Source of the DNA: Streptomyces rishiriensis | GTDB taxonomy: Bacteria > Actinomycetota > Actinomycetes > Streptomycetales > Streptomycetaceae | Direction of reading: 5' to 3' | DNA: 64,000 nt | Assembly (NCBI RefSeq): GCF_030815485.1 | Contig: NZ_JAUSWV010000002.1 | Span: 5,828,001-5,892,000 of the forward strand | Part shown: positions 1 to 7,671 of the stretch, piece after piece | Layout of the letters: each line of letters starts with the position of its first letter | Position numbering within the stretch: the stretch's first letter is position 1 | Position numbers and translations under genes: made by a program | Notes under the pieces: model-generated | Database searches by the model: none | The model's input: only the letters and a program-made list of their open reading frames with translations | Told to the model about the DNA's origin: nothing

Positions 1-605
1 CCCGTGCGCACGTCGACCTGCCACTCGCCGGACCGGGCGGTGTCCACGCTCCAGACCGTGGCGCGCTCGTCGTCGTCCAGGTCGACGTCGGTCACCTCGC
101 CCTTGGCGGCGACGGCCAGCGCGGCCTCGTGGGCGTCGACGCTCGCGCCCTTCAGCGCGGCGAGGTCCTCGCGGGCGTCGTCGGCGTCGTCACGCTTGTC
201 GTCGGCGCGGTCGGCGTCGTCATCGGCGTCGGCGTCGGCGTCGTCATCGGTGTCCCGTTGGACGTGGACGGCCTTGCCGGTGTCGGGGGAGACGGTGACG
301 GTCCGCTCGACGCCGTCGGCCCCGACGACGTCCACCTGCCAGGTGCCCGCGTCGGCTCCGTCGTCCTCCCGGTCCGCGCCGACGGCGGTGCCCGGCGTGT
401 GCTTCAGGGCGGCCGTGATCACCTCGGCGGCGGTGGCCTTCGAGGACTTCGCCGTGCTCTCCTCGGCCCGGTCGGCGGCCACCGGCTGGGCGGCCCGCAC
501 CTCGGCCGAGCCGGTTCGCGCCTCGTCGTCGGCGAAGGCGACCGCCGTACCCCCGCCGATCACGACGGACGCGGCGACGGCTGCGATGACGAGCTTGCGC
601 TTCAT
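1..605 (-). CDS. PepSY-domain secreted protein, cut at its C-terminus by the window edge
   Basis: The reading starts at an ATG read from 605 down, behind a strong AGGAGG ribosome site, with a signal peptide (MKRKLVIAAVAASVVIGGG...). Two PepSY-like repeats follow: one around residues 55-120 (TAAEVITAALKHTPGTA... WQVDVVGADG... VSPDTGKAV) and a second that runs off the window (ALAAKGEVTDVDLDD... WQVDV). They are joined by an acidic D/A-rich linker. PepSY domains are extracytoplasmic and often inhibit or modulate proteases or sensors. The gene is divergent from a two-component system across 131 bp that carries CTGAAG repeats, so it is probably a target or accessory sensor of that system (inference). 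Confidence 0.85.
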   Translation of the reverse strand, partial: MKRKLVIAAVAASVVIGGGTAVAFADDEARTGSAEVRAAQPVAADRAEESTAKSSKATAAEVITAALKHTPGTAVGADREDDGADAGTWQVDVVGADGVERTVTVSPDTGKAVHVQRDTDDDADADADDDADRADDKRDDADDAREDLAALKGASVDAHEAALAVAAKGEVTDVDLDDDERATVWSVDTARSGEWQVDVRT

Positions 606-676
606 GATGGTTCCTCCTGGATGCTTTGGTTTCGGCCTGCTTCGGCTTCGACGACAACCAAGCTGCCCGAACGCAC

Positions 677-713
677 CTGAAGGCACGCTGAAGCAACCTG
701 AAGATCACTTCAG
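677..713. promoter_or_regulatory. Spaced CTGAAG repeats, probable response-regulator binding array
   Basis: CTGAAG occurs at 677, 688 and 698, followed by the inverse CTTCAG at 708. The spacing is 11, 10 and 10 bp, about one helical turn. Such same-face hexamer repeats are typical of OmpR/PhoB-class regulators. The array sits between the divergent PepSY gene and the response-regulator gene. Binding by the adjacent regulator is inferred. Confidence 0.6.
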
Positions 714-736
714 GATCGGTTTGGGACCCTGGTGCC

Positions 737-1429
737 ATGCGGCTGTTGATCGTGGAGGACGAGAAGCGACTGGCCCGGTCGCTTGCGGGCGGCCTGACCG
801 CCGAGGGCTATGCCGTGGACGTGGTCCACGACGGGATCGAGGGACTGCACCGGGCGAGCGAGGCGCCGTACGACCTGATCGTCCTCGACGTCATGCTGCC
901 CGGCATGAACGGCTACCGGGTCTGCTCCACCCTGCGCGCAGCCGGCAACGACGTCCCGATCCTCATGCTCACCGCCAAGGACGGCGAGTACGACGAGGCG
1001 GAGGGCCTGGACACCGGCGCGGACGACTACCTCACCAAGCCGTTCTCGTACGTCGTCCTCGTCGCCCGCGTCAAGGCGCTGCTGCGCCGGCGCGGACAGG
1101 GCGCCGGGGCCGCTGCGGTGCACGTCCTGGGTGATCTCAGGGTCGACACCGCCGCGCGGCGCGTCTTCCTGCGCCAGGACGGCGGCACCGAGGCCGAAGC
1201 CGCCCTCACGGCCAAGGAGTTCGCCGTCCTGGAGCAACTGGTCGTGCGGGCCGGCGAGGTGGTGTCCAAGACCGAGATCCTCGACCACGTCTGGGACTTC
1301 GCCTACGACGGCGACCCCAACATCGTCGAGGTGTACGTCAGCGCGCTGCGCCGCAAGCTGGGCGCGGGGCTCATCCGGACGGTGCGCGGCGCCGGCTACC
1401 GGCTGGAGCGGCCGGAGGCGGCGCGATGA
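737..1429 (+). CDS. OmpR/PhoB-family two-component response regulator
   Basis: This is a 230-residue DNA-binding response regulator. The receiver domain covers residues 1-115, with acidic residues E7/D8, phospho-acceptor D51 (LIVLDVMLPGMNG) and K101 (DDYLTKPF). A winged-helix trans_reg_C domain covers about 130-226 (LTAKEFAVLEQL... VEVYVSALRRKLG... IRTVRGAGYRL). The length is normal for the family. The ATG at 737 follows an AT-poor leader with weak ribosome-site resemblance. Its stop overlaps the start of the sensor kinase, so the two are translationally coupled. The upstream CTGAAG array suggests autoregulation and control of the divergent PepSY gene. Confidence 0.95.
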   Translation: MRLLIVEDEKRLARSLAGGLTAEGYAVDVVHDGIEGLHRASEAPYDLIVLDVMLPGMNGYRVCSTLRAAGNDVPILMLTAKDGEYDEAEGLDTGADDYLTKPFSYVVLVARVKALLRRRGQGAGAAAVHVLGDLRVDTAARRVFLRQDGGTEAEAALTAKEFAVLEQLVVRAGEVVSKTEILDHVWDFAYDGDPNIVEVYVSALRRKLGAGLIRTVRGAGYRLERPEAAR

Positions 1430-2967
1430 GCCGACGGTCCGGCTCCCGGTTCGGGTCCGTGCGGGCCCGGGCGACGCTCGGCGCCACGCTCGTGGTCGCC
1501 GTGGCGCTCCTCGCGGCGGGGACGGCCGTGCTGCTGTCCCTGCGGTCCAGTCTGACCGGCCAGGCCGGCGGACAGGCGGAGCGCTCCGCGCGGACCGTCG
1601 CCGCCCAACTGGCCCTCGGCACGCCGTACGACATGCTCTCCTCGCTGGACGACGACGACCGGGTCGTCCAGGTCGTCGACGCGAACGGCGGGCAGACCGC
1701 CGCCACCGAGGACCTGGAGCGGATCAGCGGCGCCGGCACGAGCGCGGTGCGGGCGGAGGAGGACGCCGGGGAGGACGCGGGAGACGACGGCGGCGTGGGC
1801 GGGGTGACCGGGGCGAACGGCGAGAGCGGCGGCTTCGACGACGACTCCTCCCCCGACTCGCTCGACCCCGGTGAGGTCGGTGACGACACCCGCTTCAGTG
1901 CGGGTTCCGCCACCGTCGACGGCGACACGGCCGACTACCGTTTCGCCGCCGTGGACGTCCGGGACCCGAACAAGGGACGGCTCACCGTGTACGCGGGTGC
2001 GTCCCTGGCGGCTGAACAGAGCGCGGTGCGGACCGCCCTCACCGTCATGCTGATCGGCCTTCCCCTGCTGCTCGCCGTGGTCGCCGCAGTGACCTGGCTG
2101 GTCACCCGGCGGGCGCTGCGTCCGGTCGAGGGCATCCGGCGGGAGATGGCCGCGATCACCGCCGCCGCCGATCTGACCCGCCGGGTGCCCGAGCCGGACA
2201 CCCATGACGAGGTCGCCCGGCTGGCCCGCACGACGAACGAGACGCTGGCCGCGCTGGAGACCTCGGTGGAACGCCAGCGCCGGTTCGTCGCCGACGCCTC
2301 GCACGAGCTGCGCAGCCCCATCGCCTCGCTGCGCACCCAGCTCGAAGTGGGCGTCGCGCACCCGGCGCTGCTGGATGTGCCGGGCGCGGTCGAGGACACC
2401 GTACGGCTCCAGCGGCTGGCCGCCGACCTGCTGCTGCTCGCTCGGCTGGACGCGGGGGAGGGGCCGGTGGCCGGCGCGCGGGTGGATCTGGCGGCGCTGG
2501 TCCGGGAGGAGGCGGCCGGGCGGCCGGGCGTGGTCGTGCGGGCGAAACCCGCGGAGCCGGAGCCCGTGGAACCGGAGCCCGTGGAGCCGGAGCCCGTGGA
2601 GGTGGCCGGATCGCGGGGGCAGCTGGGGCGGGTGCTGGCCAACTTGCTCGACAACGCGCACCGGCACGCCCGTTCGGCCGTCACCGTGACCGTGCGCAGG
2701 GCCGGCGGGCAGGCCCTCGTCGAGGTCGCCGACGACGGGGAAGGCGTGCCCGAGGCGGACCGGGAGCGGATCTTCGAGCGGTTCGTACGGCTCGACGACG
2801 CCCGCGGCCGTGACGACGGCGGGGCGGGCCTCGGCCTGGCGATCGCCCGCGACGTGGCCGTCCGGCACGGTGGCACGCTCACGGTCCGGGAGACGCCGGC
2901 AGGCGGAGCCCTGTTCGAGCTCCGCCTGCCGATCGCCCGGACCGATCGCCCGGACCACCCCGTCTAG
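1426..2967 (+). CDS. Membrane sensor histidine kinase, partner of the preceding regulator
   Basis: A 513-residue sensor kinase starting at ATG 1426, overlapping the regulator stop by 4 bases. The first membrane helix is at about residues 19-39. An extracytoplasmic part (about 40-200) contains an acidic, Gly-rich disordered stretch (110-155). The second helix is at about 203-227, followed by HAMP. The H-box has H293 (ADASHELRSPIASL), then come the N-box (NLLDNAHRHA) and G-boxes (DDGEGVP, GAGLGLAIARD). Three exact-phase EPEPV repeats sit between the phospho-acceptor helices and the ATPase domain. The signal sensed cannot be read from the sequence; the neighbouring PepSY protein suggests an envelope cue. 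Confidence 0.94.
   Translation: MSRRSGSRFGSVRARATLGATLVVAVALLAAGTAVLLSLRSSLTGQAGGQAERSARTVAAQLALGTPYDMLSSLDDDDRVVQVVDANGGQTAATEDLERISGAGTSAVRAEEDAGEDAGDDGGVGGVTGANGESGGFDDDSSPDSLDPGEVGDDTRFSAGSATVDGDTADYRFAAVDVRDPNKGRLTVYAGASLAAEQSAVRTALTVMLIGLPLLLAVVAAVTWLVTRRALRPVEGIRREMAAITAAADLTRRVPEPDTHDEVARLARTTNETLAALETSVERQRRFVADASHELRSPIASLRTQLEVGVAHPALLDVPGAVEDTVRLQRLAADLLLLARLDAGEGPVAGARVDLAALVREEAAGRPGVVVRAKPAEPEPVEPEPVEPEPVEVAGSRGQLGRVLANLLDNAHRHARSAVTVTVRRAGGQALVEVADDGEGVPEADRERIFERFVRLDDARGRDDGGAGLGLAIARDVAVRHGGTLTVRETPAGGALFELRLPIARTDRPDHPV
2554..2598 (+). repeat. Three tandem 15-bp units encoding EPEPV
   Basis: Units at 2554, 2569 and 2584 read GAGCCGGAGCCCGTG with one base change in the middle copy (GAACCG...). 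They lie in frame inside the kinase gene, in the linker just before the N-box, so copy-number change would lengthen the linker without a frameshift. Confidence 0.9.
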
Positions 2968-2977
2968 CGGGAGTCCC

Positions 2978-3454
2978 TCACGGGCGTCCCCGCTGCCCGC
3001 GGAGGTGTTCCGCGACGGGCTTCAGGGCCTTGGACAGTTCCGTAGTGGCCTCGGGGGAGAGGAGGTCGACGAAGTGCCGCCGCACGGATTCCACGTGATG
3101 AGGGGCGACCTTCTGCATCGTCTCCATGCCGTGCTCGGTCAGGACCGCGTACAGGCCGCGCCGGTCGGACTCGCAATTCTCACGGCGCACCAGGTTGGCG
3201 CTCTCCATACGGGTGATCTGGTGCGAGAGACGGCTCTTGGACTGGAGGGTGGCGGACGCGAGGTCGCTCATCCGCATCCGGACGCCCTCCGACTCGGAGA
3301 GATTCACCAGGATCTCGTAGTCGTTCATGGTCAGGCCGAACGGTTGGAGATCCTTTTCGAGCTGGTACGTCAACAGCCTGTTGACCTCCAGGTGGGTGCG
3401 CCAGGCGCACTGCTCCGCATCGGTCAGCCAGCGCGTGGCCGTTTCGGTCTCCAT
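2978..3454 (-). CDS. absC: MarR-family regulator, AbsC-like
   Basis: A 158-residue MarR protein. The winged helix-turn-helix covers about residues 45-105 (MNDYEILVNLSE, RMSDLASATLQSKSRLSHQITRME), with the wing at CESDRRGLYAVLT and flanking dimerisation helices. Its length, sequence and position after a two-component pair match the AbsC regulator I know from S. coelicolor, which controls zinc-dependent antibiotic production. That identity is from memory. The gene is convergent with the sensor kinase, with only 10 bp between stops. The ATG at 3454 is followed upstream by an unusually AT-rich 40 bases (AATTGAAGTCTACC..., AAATGTTGAA) containing two TTGAA words, a plausible autoregulatory promoter. 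Confidence 0.8.
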   Translation of the reverse strand: METETATRWLTDAEQCAWRTHLEVNRLLTYQLEKDLQPFGLTMNDYEILVNLSESEGVRMRMSDLASATLQSKSRLSHQITRMESANLVRRENCESDRRGLYAVLTEHGMETMQKVAPHHVESVRRHFVDLLSPEATTELSKALKPVAEHLRGQRGRP

Positions 3455-3546
3455 AATTGAAGTCTACCTAAAATGTTGAAAGGCGAACTAGTGAGGGCGG
3501 TGTGACGGTGCGCATGCGTTCGATGTCACACTCCGCAGACTACCGC

Positions 3547-4359
3547 TCACAGCCCGAAGCGACGCTGGAGGTCCCCCAGCTGTCCGGGAAGGCGCGGTGC
3601 GCCGGTTTGCCCTCCGTGGCCACCGTGCCCACCAGGTCCGGCGCCGCCGCCGGGCACTCCCGGCTCGTGCGGAACCGCCCCCGTCGCCTGCTCGGCCATG
3701 AGCAGCTCGGTCGACTGGAGCAGCACCGTCCCGGCCCCCACGAACTCGAACTGGTGCTCCTCCCCGGAAGCCCCTCCGAGCCCTGTCAGCGCACGTAGAC
3801 CGCCCATCAGCCCGGTCATGTACCCATGGTCGTAGTGATGGCACGGGGAGGGGCAGTCGGCCCAGCCGACGAGCGCCTGCGGGTCGACCCGGATCGGGGG
3901 TTCCATGAACACCACCGGGCCGTTAGATGCCGCGACGAACTTGCCGGTTCCGATCAGCGTGAGAAATCCCGGCACGATCGACTGCTTGAGCGACAGAGTT
4001 GGCTGAAAAGCGAGCAGATTGCCCGAGCGAATGGTCAGGTTGCCGTCGTCCAGGTCGTACGAATTCACGTCGAAGGCCCGGTCGGCGAGGAGCATCTTGC
4101 CCGAACCCTCCGCCACGACCCAGTCGCTTGCGTGCAGTGGCGAATGGAACGAAGTCCGCACCAGGCGGTCCAGACGGCCGTGTCCGATGCCGTTGAAGTC
4201 GATCGACCCGTAGTAGGCGATCATCTTCCCCTTCTGGAGGAACCACTGGCTCCCCTTGAGCTCCACGCAGAAGGTGTAGCTGTTCACGTTGTCGTCGACC
4301 GGCAAGGTCATCGGGTCGTGCACCGCCGGGCCGCCGCCCGGAGCCCCGTACATGCTCAC
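3547..4359 (-). CDS. AIM24-family protein, third of three in an operon
   Basis: A 270-residue protein, the longest of three AIM24 paralogs. The beta-rich core (YTFCVELKGSQWFLQKGKMIAYYGSIDF... GSGKMLLADRAFDVNSYDL... VPGFLTLIGTGKFVAASNGPVVFMEPPIRVDPQALVGW) spans about residues 25-190 and has the repeated GxG and RVDP motifs of the family. A disordered Gly-rich tail follows (about 225-270, PGVPGGGAGPGGHGGHGG...). The start overlaps the stop of the middle paralog by 4 bases. The biochemical role of bacterial AIM24 proteins is unknown; the yeast namesake is a mitochondrial inner-membrane protein. Cellular location cannot be deduced, since there is no signal peptide or membrane helix. Confidence 0.88.
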   Translation of the reverse strand: MSMYGAPGGGPAVHDPMTLPVDDNVNSYTFCVELKGSQWFLQKGKMIAYYGSIDFNGIGHGRLDRLVRTSFHSPLHASDWVVAEGSGKMLLADRAFDVNSYDLDDGNLTIRSGNLLAFQPTLSLKQSIVPGFLTLIGTGKFVAASNGPVVFMEPPIRVDPQALVGWADCPSPCHHYDHGYMTGLMGGLRALTGLGGASGEEHQFEFVGAGTVLLQSTELLMAEQATGAVPHEPGVPGGGAGPGGHGGHGGQTGAPRLPGQLGDLQRRFGL

Positions 4360-5015
4360 AGCTTCTCCTCCGACGCCTGGACGAACACCGCACCGCTGCC
4401 GCTCAGCTCCAGCTGGAACGCCTCGCCGGAGCCCCGCCCCACCATGTCCCGCCAGCCCAGCGCCGTCGACAGCTTGTTGCGGACATCGCCGTGGTGGGCG
4501 ACATAGGCCTGGGGGTCGACATGGACCGGGCGCTGGGGGGTGATCGGGACCTCGAAGACCCCGCCGTGGGCCATCACGGCGACGGCTCCGTGCCCCTTCA
4601 GGGTGGTGGTGAACAGACCCTGCCCGCTGACCTGGCCGCGGACCATGCCCATGACCCCGCCCTGCGAGCCCAGGAACATCGTGCCCTGCTGGAGGGTGCC
4701 CTCGAAGGCGAGCAGGCGGTCCGCCTCGACGTACAGGGTGTCGCCGGTGAGCCGGATGACCTGGACGTGGTGGCCGCCGTGACCGAAGAGGACCGTGCCG
4801 CTGCCCTCGACGGTCATCAGGGGGGTGTCCTCGTTGGCGAGCCGCCGCCCGATCATGGACATCACCCCGCCCTGCCCGCCCTGGACGTTGGGGGTGAAGG
4901 CCACCTCGCCGCGGTAGGCGAGCATGGCGCCGCGCTGGCTGAAGAGCCGCTGGCCGGGGACGACGGTCGCCTCGACCATCTTGGAGTTGATCTCGCGGAA
5001 GGTCATCTCACACAT
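4356..5015 (-). CDS. AIM24-family protein, middle gene
   Basis: A 219-residue AIM24 protein starting MCEMTFREINSKMVEATVVPGQRLFSQRG. Family signatures are MLAYRGEVAF (about 30-40), GSGTVLFGHGGHHVQVIRL, GQGLFTTTLKGHGAVAVMAHG and HVDPQAYVAHHGDV. It overlaps the upstream paralog by 8 bases and the downstream one by 4, indicating tight translational coupling. Function is unknown. Three diverged but parallel folds could form a hetero-oligomer (inference). Confidence 0.88.
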   Translation of the reverse strand: MCEMTFREINSKMVEATVVPGQRLFSQRGAMLAYRGEVAFTPNVQGGQGGVMSMIGRRLANEDTPLMTVEGSGTVLFGHGGHHVQVIRLTGDTLYVEADRLLAFEGTLQQGTMFLGSQGGVMGMVRGQVSGQGLFTTTLKGHGAVAVMAHGGVFEVPITPQRPVHVDPQAYVAHHGDVRNKLSTALGWRDMVGRGSGEAFQLELSGSGAVFVQASEEKL

Positions 5016-5640
5016 CCCCCGCGATCGTGTTGCGCTCGCTCGGCTGGACGTACACCAGGCCGTCCCCCTCGAACCGGATCTGGAAGGCCTCGCCGCCGCC
5101 CTCGCCCATGAACGTGCGGAAGGTCACACCGGACTGGAAGGTCTGCCGGACGTTGCCCTGGTGCGCGACATAGGCGCCGGGGTCGACCGTCAGCGGGTAC
5201 TGCGGACTGACGCGCAGCACCACGGCCGGCCCGTCCGAGGTGATGGCCGCCTGGCCGGTGCCCTCGACGGTCGTCGTGAACAGTCCGTTGCCCTGGGTCG
5301 CGCCGCGCAGTCCGGTGAAGCTCGTCCCGGTCCTGAGGCCTGCGTCGGTCGCGAGCAGGTTGCTCGACTCGACGTAGAGCTTGTCCCCGTGGAGCTGGAC
5401 GAGGTTGATCTCGGAGGCGCGATCGGCCAGCCAGCAGGTGCCCTGCCCCCTCACCTCCATCATGGTCATCTGCTCGCCGGTGAGCCTGCGGGTGACCATC
5501 CCCCGGATGCCCTCACCGCCGCCGCTGAGCTTCTTGAACGCCATCTGCCCGTCGTACGCGACCATCGAGCCGTTCTTGGCCTTCACGGCGTCCCCGGTCA
5601 CGTCGACGGCCAGCACCTTGCTGCCTTGAAGTCGAAACAT
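5008..5640 (-). CDS. AIM24-family protein, first gene of the operon
   Basis: A 210-residue paralog starting MFRLQGSKVLAVDVTGDAVKAKNGSMVAYDGQMAFKK. The only in-frame ATG that fits the family start is at 5640; an in-frame GTG at 5646 (reading VAMFRL) would add two residues, and the ribosome site is weak for both. The core motifs GQGTCWLADRASEINLVQL, GNGLFTTTVEGTGQAAI and TVDPGAYVAHQGNV match its two downstream neighbours. As promoter-proximal gene it probably sets expression of all three. The divergent DUF3817 gene lies 167 bp away. Confidence 0.87.
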   Translation of the reverse strand: MFRLQGSKVLAVDVTGDAVKAKNGSMVAYDGQMAFKKLSGGGEGIRGMVTRRLTGEQMTMMEVRGQGTCWLADRASEINLVQLHGDKLYVESSNLLATDAGLRTGTSFTGLRGATQGNGLFTTTVEGTGQAAITSDGPAVVLRVSPQYPLTVDPGAYVAHQGNVRQTFQSGVTFRTFMGEGGGEAFQIRFEGDGLVYVQPSERNTIAGDV

Positions 5641-5807
5641 CGCCACGCCGTGAAGGTATCCGCCGGACGGGTGTGCCGAACAGCACCCGGGGGTGGAGAA
5701 CGACCCTGAACGCACCCTTAGGTGGACCGTTTGCCACAATGGACGAACGCTTGTGCGTGCATTCACAAACCGCCTGTTCGTCGCCGTACCTCCCCCGAAG
5801 GTGTCCC

Positions 5808-6152
5808 GTGGACCTGAAGACAGCCTCCGCCCTCCGCCGCCTGCGCCTGGTCTCCGCCCCCGAGGCCGTGTCCTTCCTTCTCCTGCTGGTCTGCTCGGTG
5901 CTGAAGCGGACCACGGACTTCAACGCGGTGCCCGTGATGGGCATGGTCCACGGCGTGCTGTTCGTCCTGTACGTGCTCTTCTGGGCGGATGCCTGGAACC
6001 GCGCGAAGTGGCCCTTCGGGACCGCGGCCCTCTACTTCGTCCTTTCGTTCCTGCCGACCGGCGGTTTCTTCGCCGAGCGCAAGCTGCGCCGGGAGGCCGA
6101 GGACGCGGTCATCGCCTCCCGCGCCCGCCGGGAATCGGCGGCGAAGGCATGA
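5808..6152 (+). CDS. DUF3817 small integral membrane protein
   Basis: A 114-residue protein with three membrane spans (about 14-34 [17 protein letters not shown], 44-63 [17 protein letters not shown], 72-92 [21 protein letters not shown]). It has the DUF3817 hallmarks GxxHGxLFxxY and the C-terminal [13 protein letters not shown] 5808 is chosen because GAAGGTG lies 5-6 bases upstream and it gives the usual family length. The stop overlaps the next ATG. A paralog lies at 8788-9126. Function is unknown. Confidence 0.85.
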   Translation: MDLKTASALRRLRLVSAPEAVSFLLLLVCSVLKRTTDFNAVPVMGMVHGVLFVLYVLFWADAWNRAKWPFGTAALYFVLSFLPTGGFFAERKLRREAEDAVIASRARRESAAKA

Positions 6153-6451
6153 TCGTCGCGTTCTCGGTCACGCCGCTGGGTGTCGGCGAGGACGTCGGTG
6201 ACTACGTCGCCGACGCCGTCCGGGTCGTCCGGGCGTCCGGTCTCCCGAACCGCACCGACGCCATGTTCACCTCCGTCGAGGGCGAATGGGACGAGGTCAT
6301 GGACGTCGTCAAGCGTGCCGTGGCCGCCGTCGAGGAACGGGCCCCACGTGTCTCCCTGGTCCTCAAGGCCGACATCCGCCCCGGTGTGACGGACGGCCTG
6401 ACCTCCAAGGTGGAGACGGTGGAACGGCATCTGGGGGAGCGTTCGGAGTAG
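6149..6451 (+). CDS. MTH1187/YkoF-type thiamine-binding family protein
   Basis: A 100-residue ferredoxin-like-fold protein ([27 protein letters not shown]... [14 protein letters not shown]... [25 protein letters not shown]). The family often binds thiamine pyrimidine-like ligands, but the physiological role in actinomycetes is not established. ATG 6149 overlaps the DUF3817 stop (ATGA), so the two genes form an operon. A stem-loop follows at 6473. Confidence 0.82.
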   Translation: MIVAFSVTPLGVGEDVGDYVADAVRVVRASGLPNRTDAMFTSVEGEWDEVMDVVKRAVAAVEERAPRVSLVLKADIRPGVTDGLTSKVETVERHLGERSE

Positions 6452-6472
6452 AGGCCGGGCCCTGCGACGGAA

Positions 6473-6502
6473 CACCCGTTCCAGCGGTCGCTCGAACGGG
6501 TG
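6473..6502 (+). terminator. Stem-loop after the DUF3817 operon
   Basis: CACCCGTTC (6473-6481) pairs with GAACGGGTG (6494-6502) across a 12-base loop. There is no clear T-run, so termination is likely but not certain. Confidence 0.5.
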
Positions 6503-6598
6503 GCATCTGCGGGGGTTTTCGGTCGGTGCCGCCTGGCTAATGTCTCCCGAGGCCGATCAGGTTCCGCGCGACGGCGTGGCATCGAAGGGGAGTGTGCG

Positions 6599-7588
6599 GT
6601 GGCAGGGCGGCGCGGACCGGGACCGGTCGGCAGGATGGTCACGGCGTTCCTGGTGGCGGCATCGCTGTCGGTGGTCTGCGTGGGGGAGGCGCCCCGGCCG
6701 CCCGCCTGCGCACTCGTCGGGGGCGAGCTGACCGTGGACGACCTGCCCGCCGGCTCGTCCGTGCTCGACTGTCTCGCGGTCGGCCGGGTGGTCACCCACG
6801 AGGGCGCCGGAGTGGCGGTGCCCGAACCCGGCACGACGGTCAGCGTCGACGCGCTCACGGTGGACGGCTCGGCGCACGGTTTCACCCTGACGGTCGCCGC
6901 CGACGGAACGGTCTCCTACACCTACGAGGCGGCCCACACGGCGGCCCACACGGCGGCCGCCGCCGGCCGGGCCCGCGCCGACGCGCCCGCCCCCTGCGCC
7001 GACGGCGCCTACTCCACCGCGGGGCGCAAGGAGTACGGCACCTACGAGTGGTTCATCGGCGACGGCCCCCTGCCCGGCCGGCTGTCCCGCGCCGGAGGCC
7101 GACGCGCCTTCGAGGACGCCATCGCCACCATCACCACGAGCCGCAACGACTGCGGCTACGACGACACCGTCACGGCGAGGGCCAGGTTCCTGTCGTCGAC
7201 AGGCAACGAGGCCGGCATCGACCGCGCGGCCCGCTGCACCCGCCGGGACGGTCTGAGCGTGTGGGACGCGGGCGACATCGGCGCCGAGGCCGTCGCGACG
7301 ACCTGCTCCTGGAGCCGGCCGGTGCCCGACGGCCCCGAGGAACTGCTCGAGGCCGACGTCCGCTTCAACACCCACGACTTCCCGTTCACGAACCGCCCGT
7401 CCGGCGGCTGCACGCACGCGTACGACATCCGCAGCGTCGCCACGCACGAGGCCGGGCACGTCTTCGGCCTCGGCCACTCCGGCGCCGGACACGAGAACCT
7501 CACCATGTACGCGGACTCGTTCGCCTGCTCCACGGACGCCCGCACGCTCGGCAAGGGCGACGTGCTCGGCCTGCGCAGCCTCTACTGA
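6599..7588 (+). CDS. Secreted metzincin-type (matrixin-like) zinc metalloprotease
   Basis: A 329-residue protein starting at GTG 6599, six bases after AAGGGGAG. A hydrophobic export segment lies at about residues 12-29 (MVTAFLVAASLSVVCVG). The zinc site HEAGHVFGLGH (H283, E284, H287, H293) is a textbook HExxHxxGxxH. M303 (NLTMYADS) could be the Met-turn. The region before it (150-270) carries several Cys that could form disulfides. A repeated AAHTAAHTAA stretch lies near 111. The substrate is unknown and the N-terminal 130 residues match no domain I recognise. The gene ends inside the remnant of an ArsR gene on the other strand. Confidence 0.8.
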   Translation: MAGRRGPGPVGRMVTAFLVAASLSVVCVGEAPRPPACALVGGELTVDDLPAGSSVLDCLAVGRVVTHEGAGVAVPEPGTTVSVDALTVDGSAHGFTLTVAADGTVSYTYEAAHTAAHTAAAAGRARADAPAPCADGAYSTAGRKEYGTYEWFIGDGPLPGRLSRAGGRRAFEDAIATITTSRNDCGYDDTVTARARFLSSTGNEAGIDRAARCTRRDGLSVWDAGDIGAEAVATTCSWSRPVPDGPEELLEADVRFNTHDFPFTNRPSGGCTHAYDIRSVATHEAGHVFGLGHSGAGHENLTMYADSFACSTDARTLGKGDVLGLRSLY

Positions 7589-7671
7589 GCGCCGCCCGAC
7601 ACCAGCGCCATCCCCAGCGGCGTCCGCTCGTACAGCACCTGGTGGCCGTGGCGCCGGGACACCAGCAGCCC
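7582..7671 (-). pseudogene. C-terminal remnant of an ArsR-family regulator
   Basis: Reading the minus strand from 7671 gives GLLVSRRHGHQVLYERTPLG followed by MALVSGGAQ and a TAG at 7582-7584. This is the wing and C-terminus typical of ArsR winged-helix repressors (xGLLxSRRxGxxVLYxRTPLG). The recognition helix, N-terminus and start are gone. The remnant ends against the MFS remnant on the other strand, so this looks like the surviving tail of a divergent regulator-transporter pair. Confidence 0.6.
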
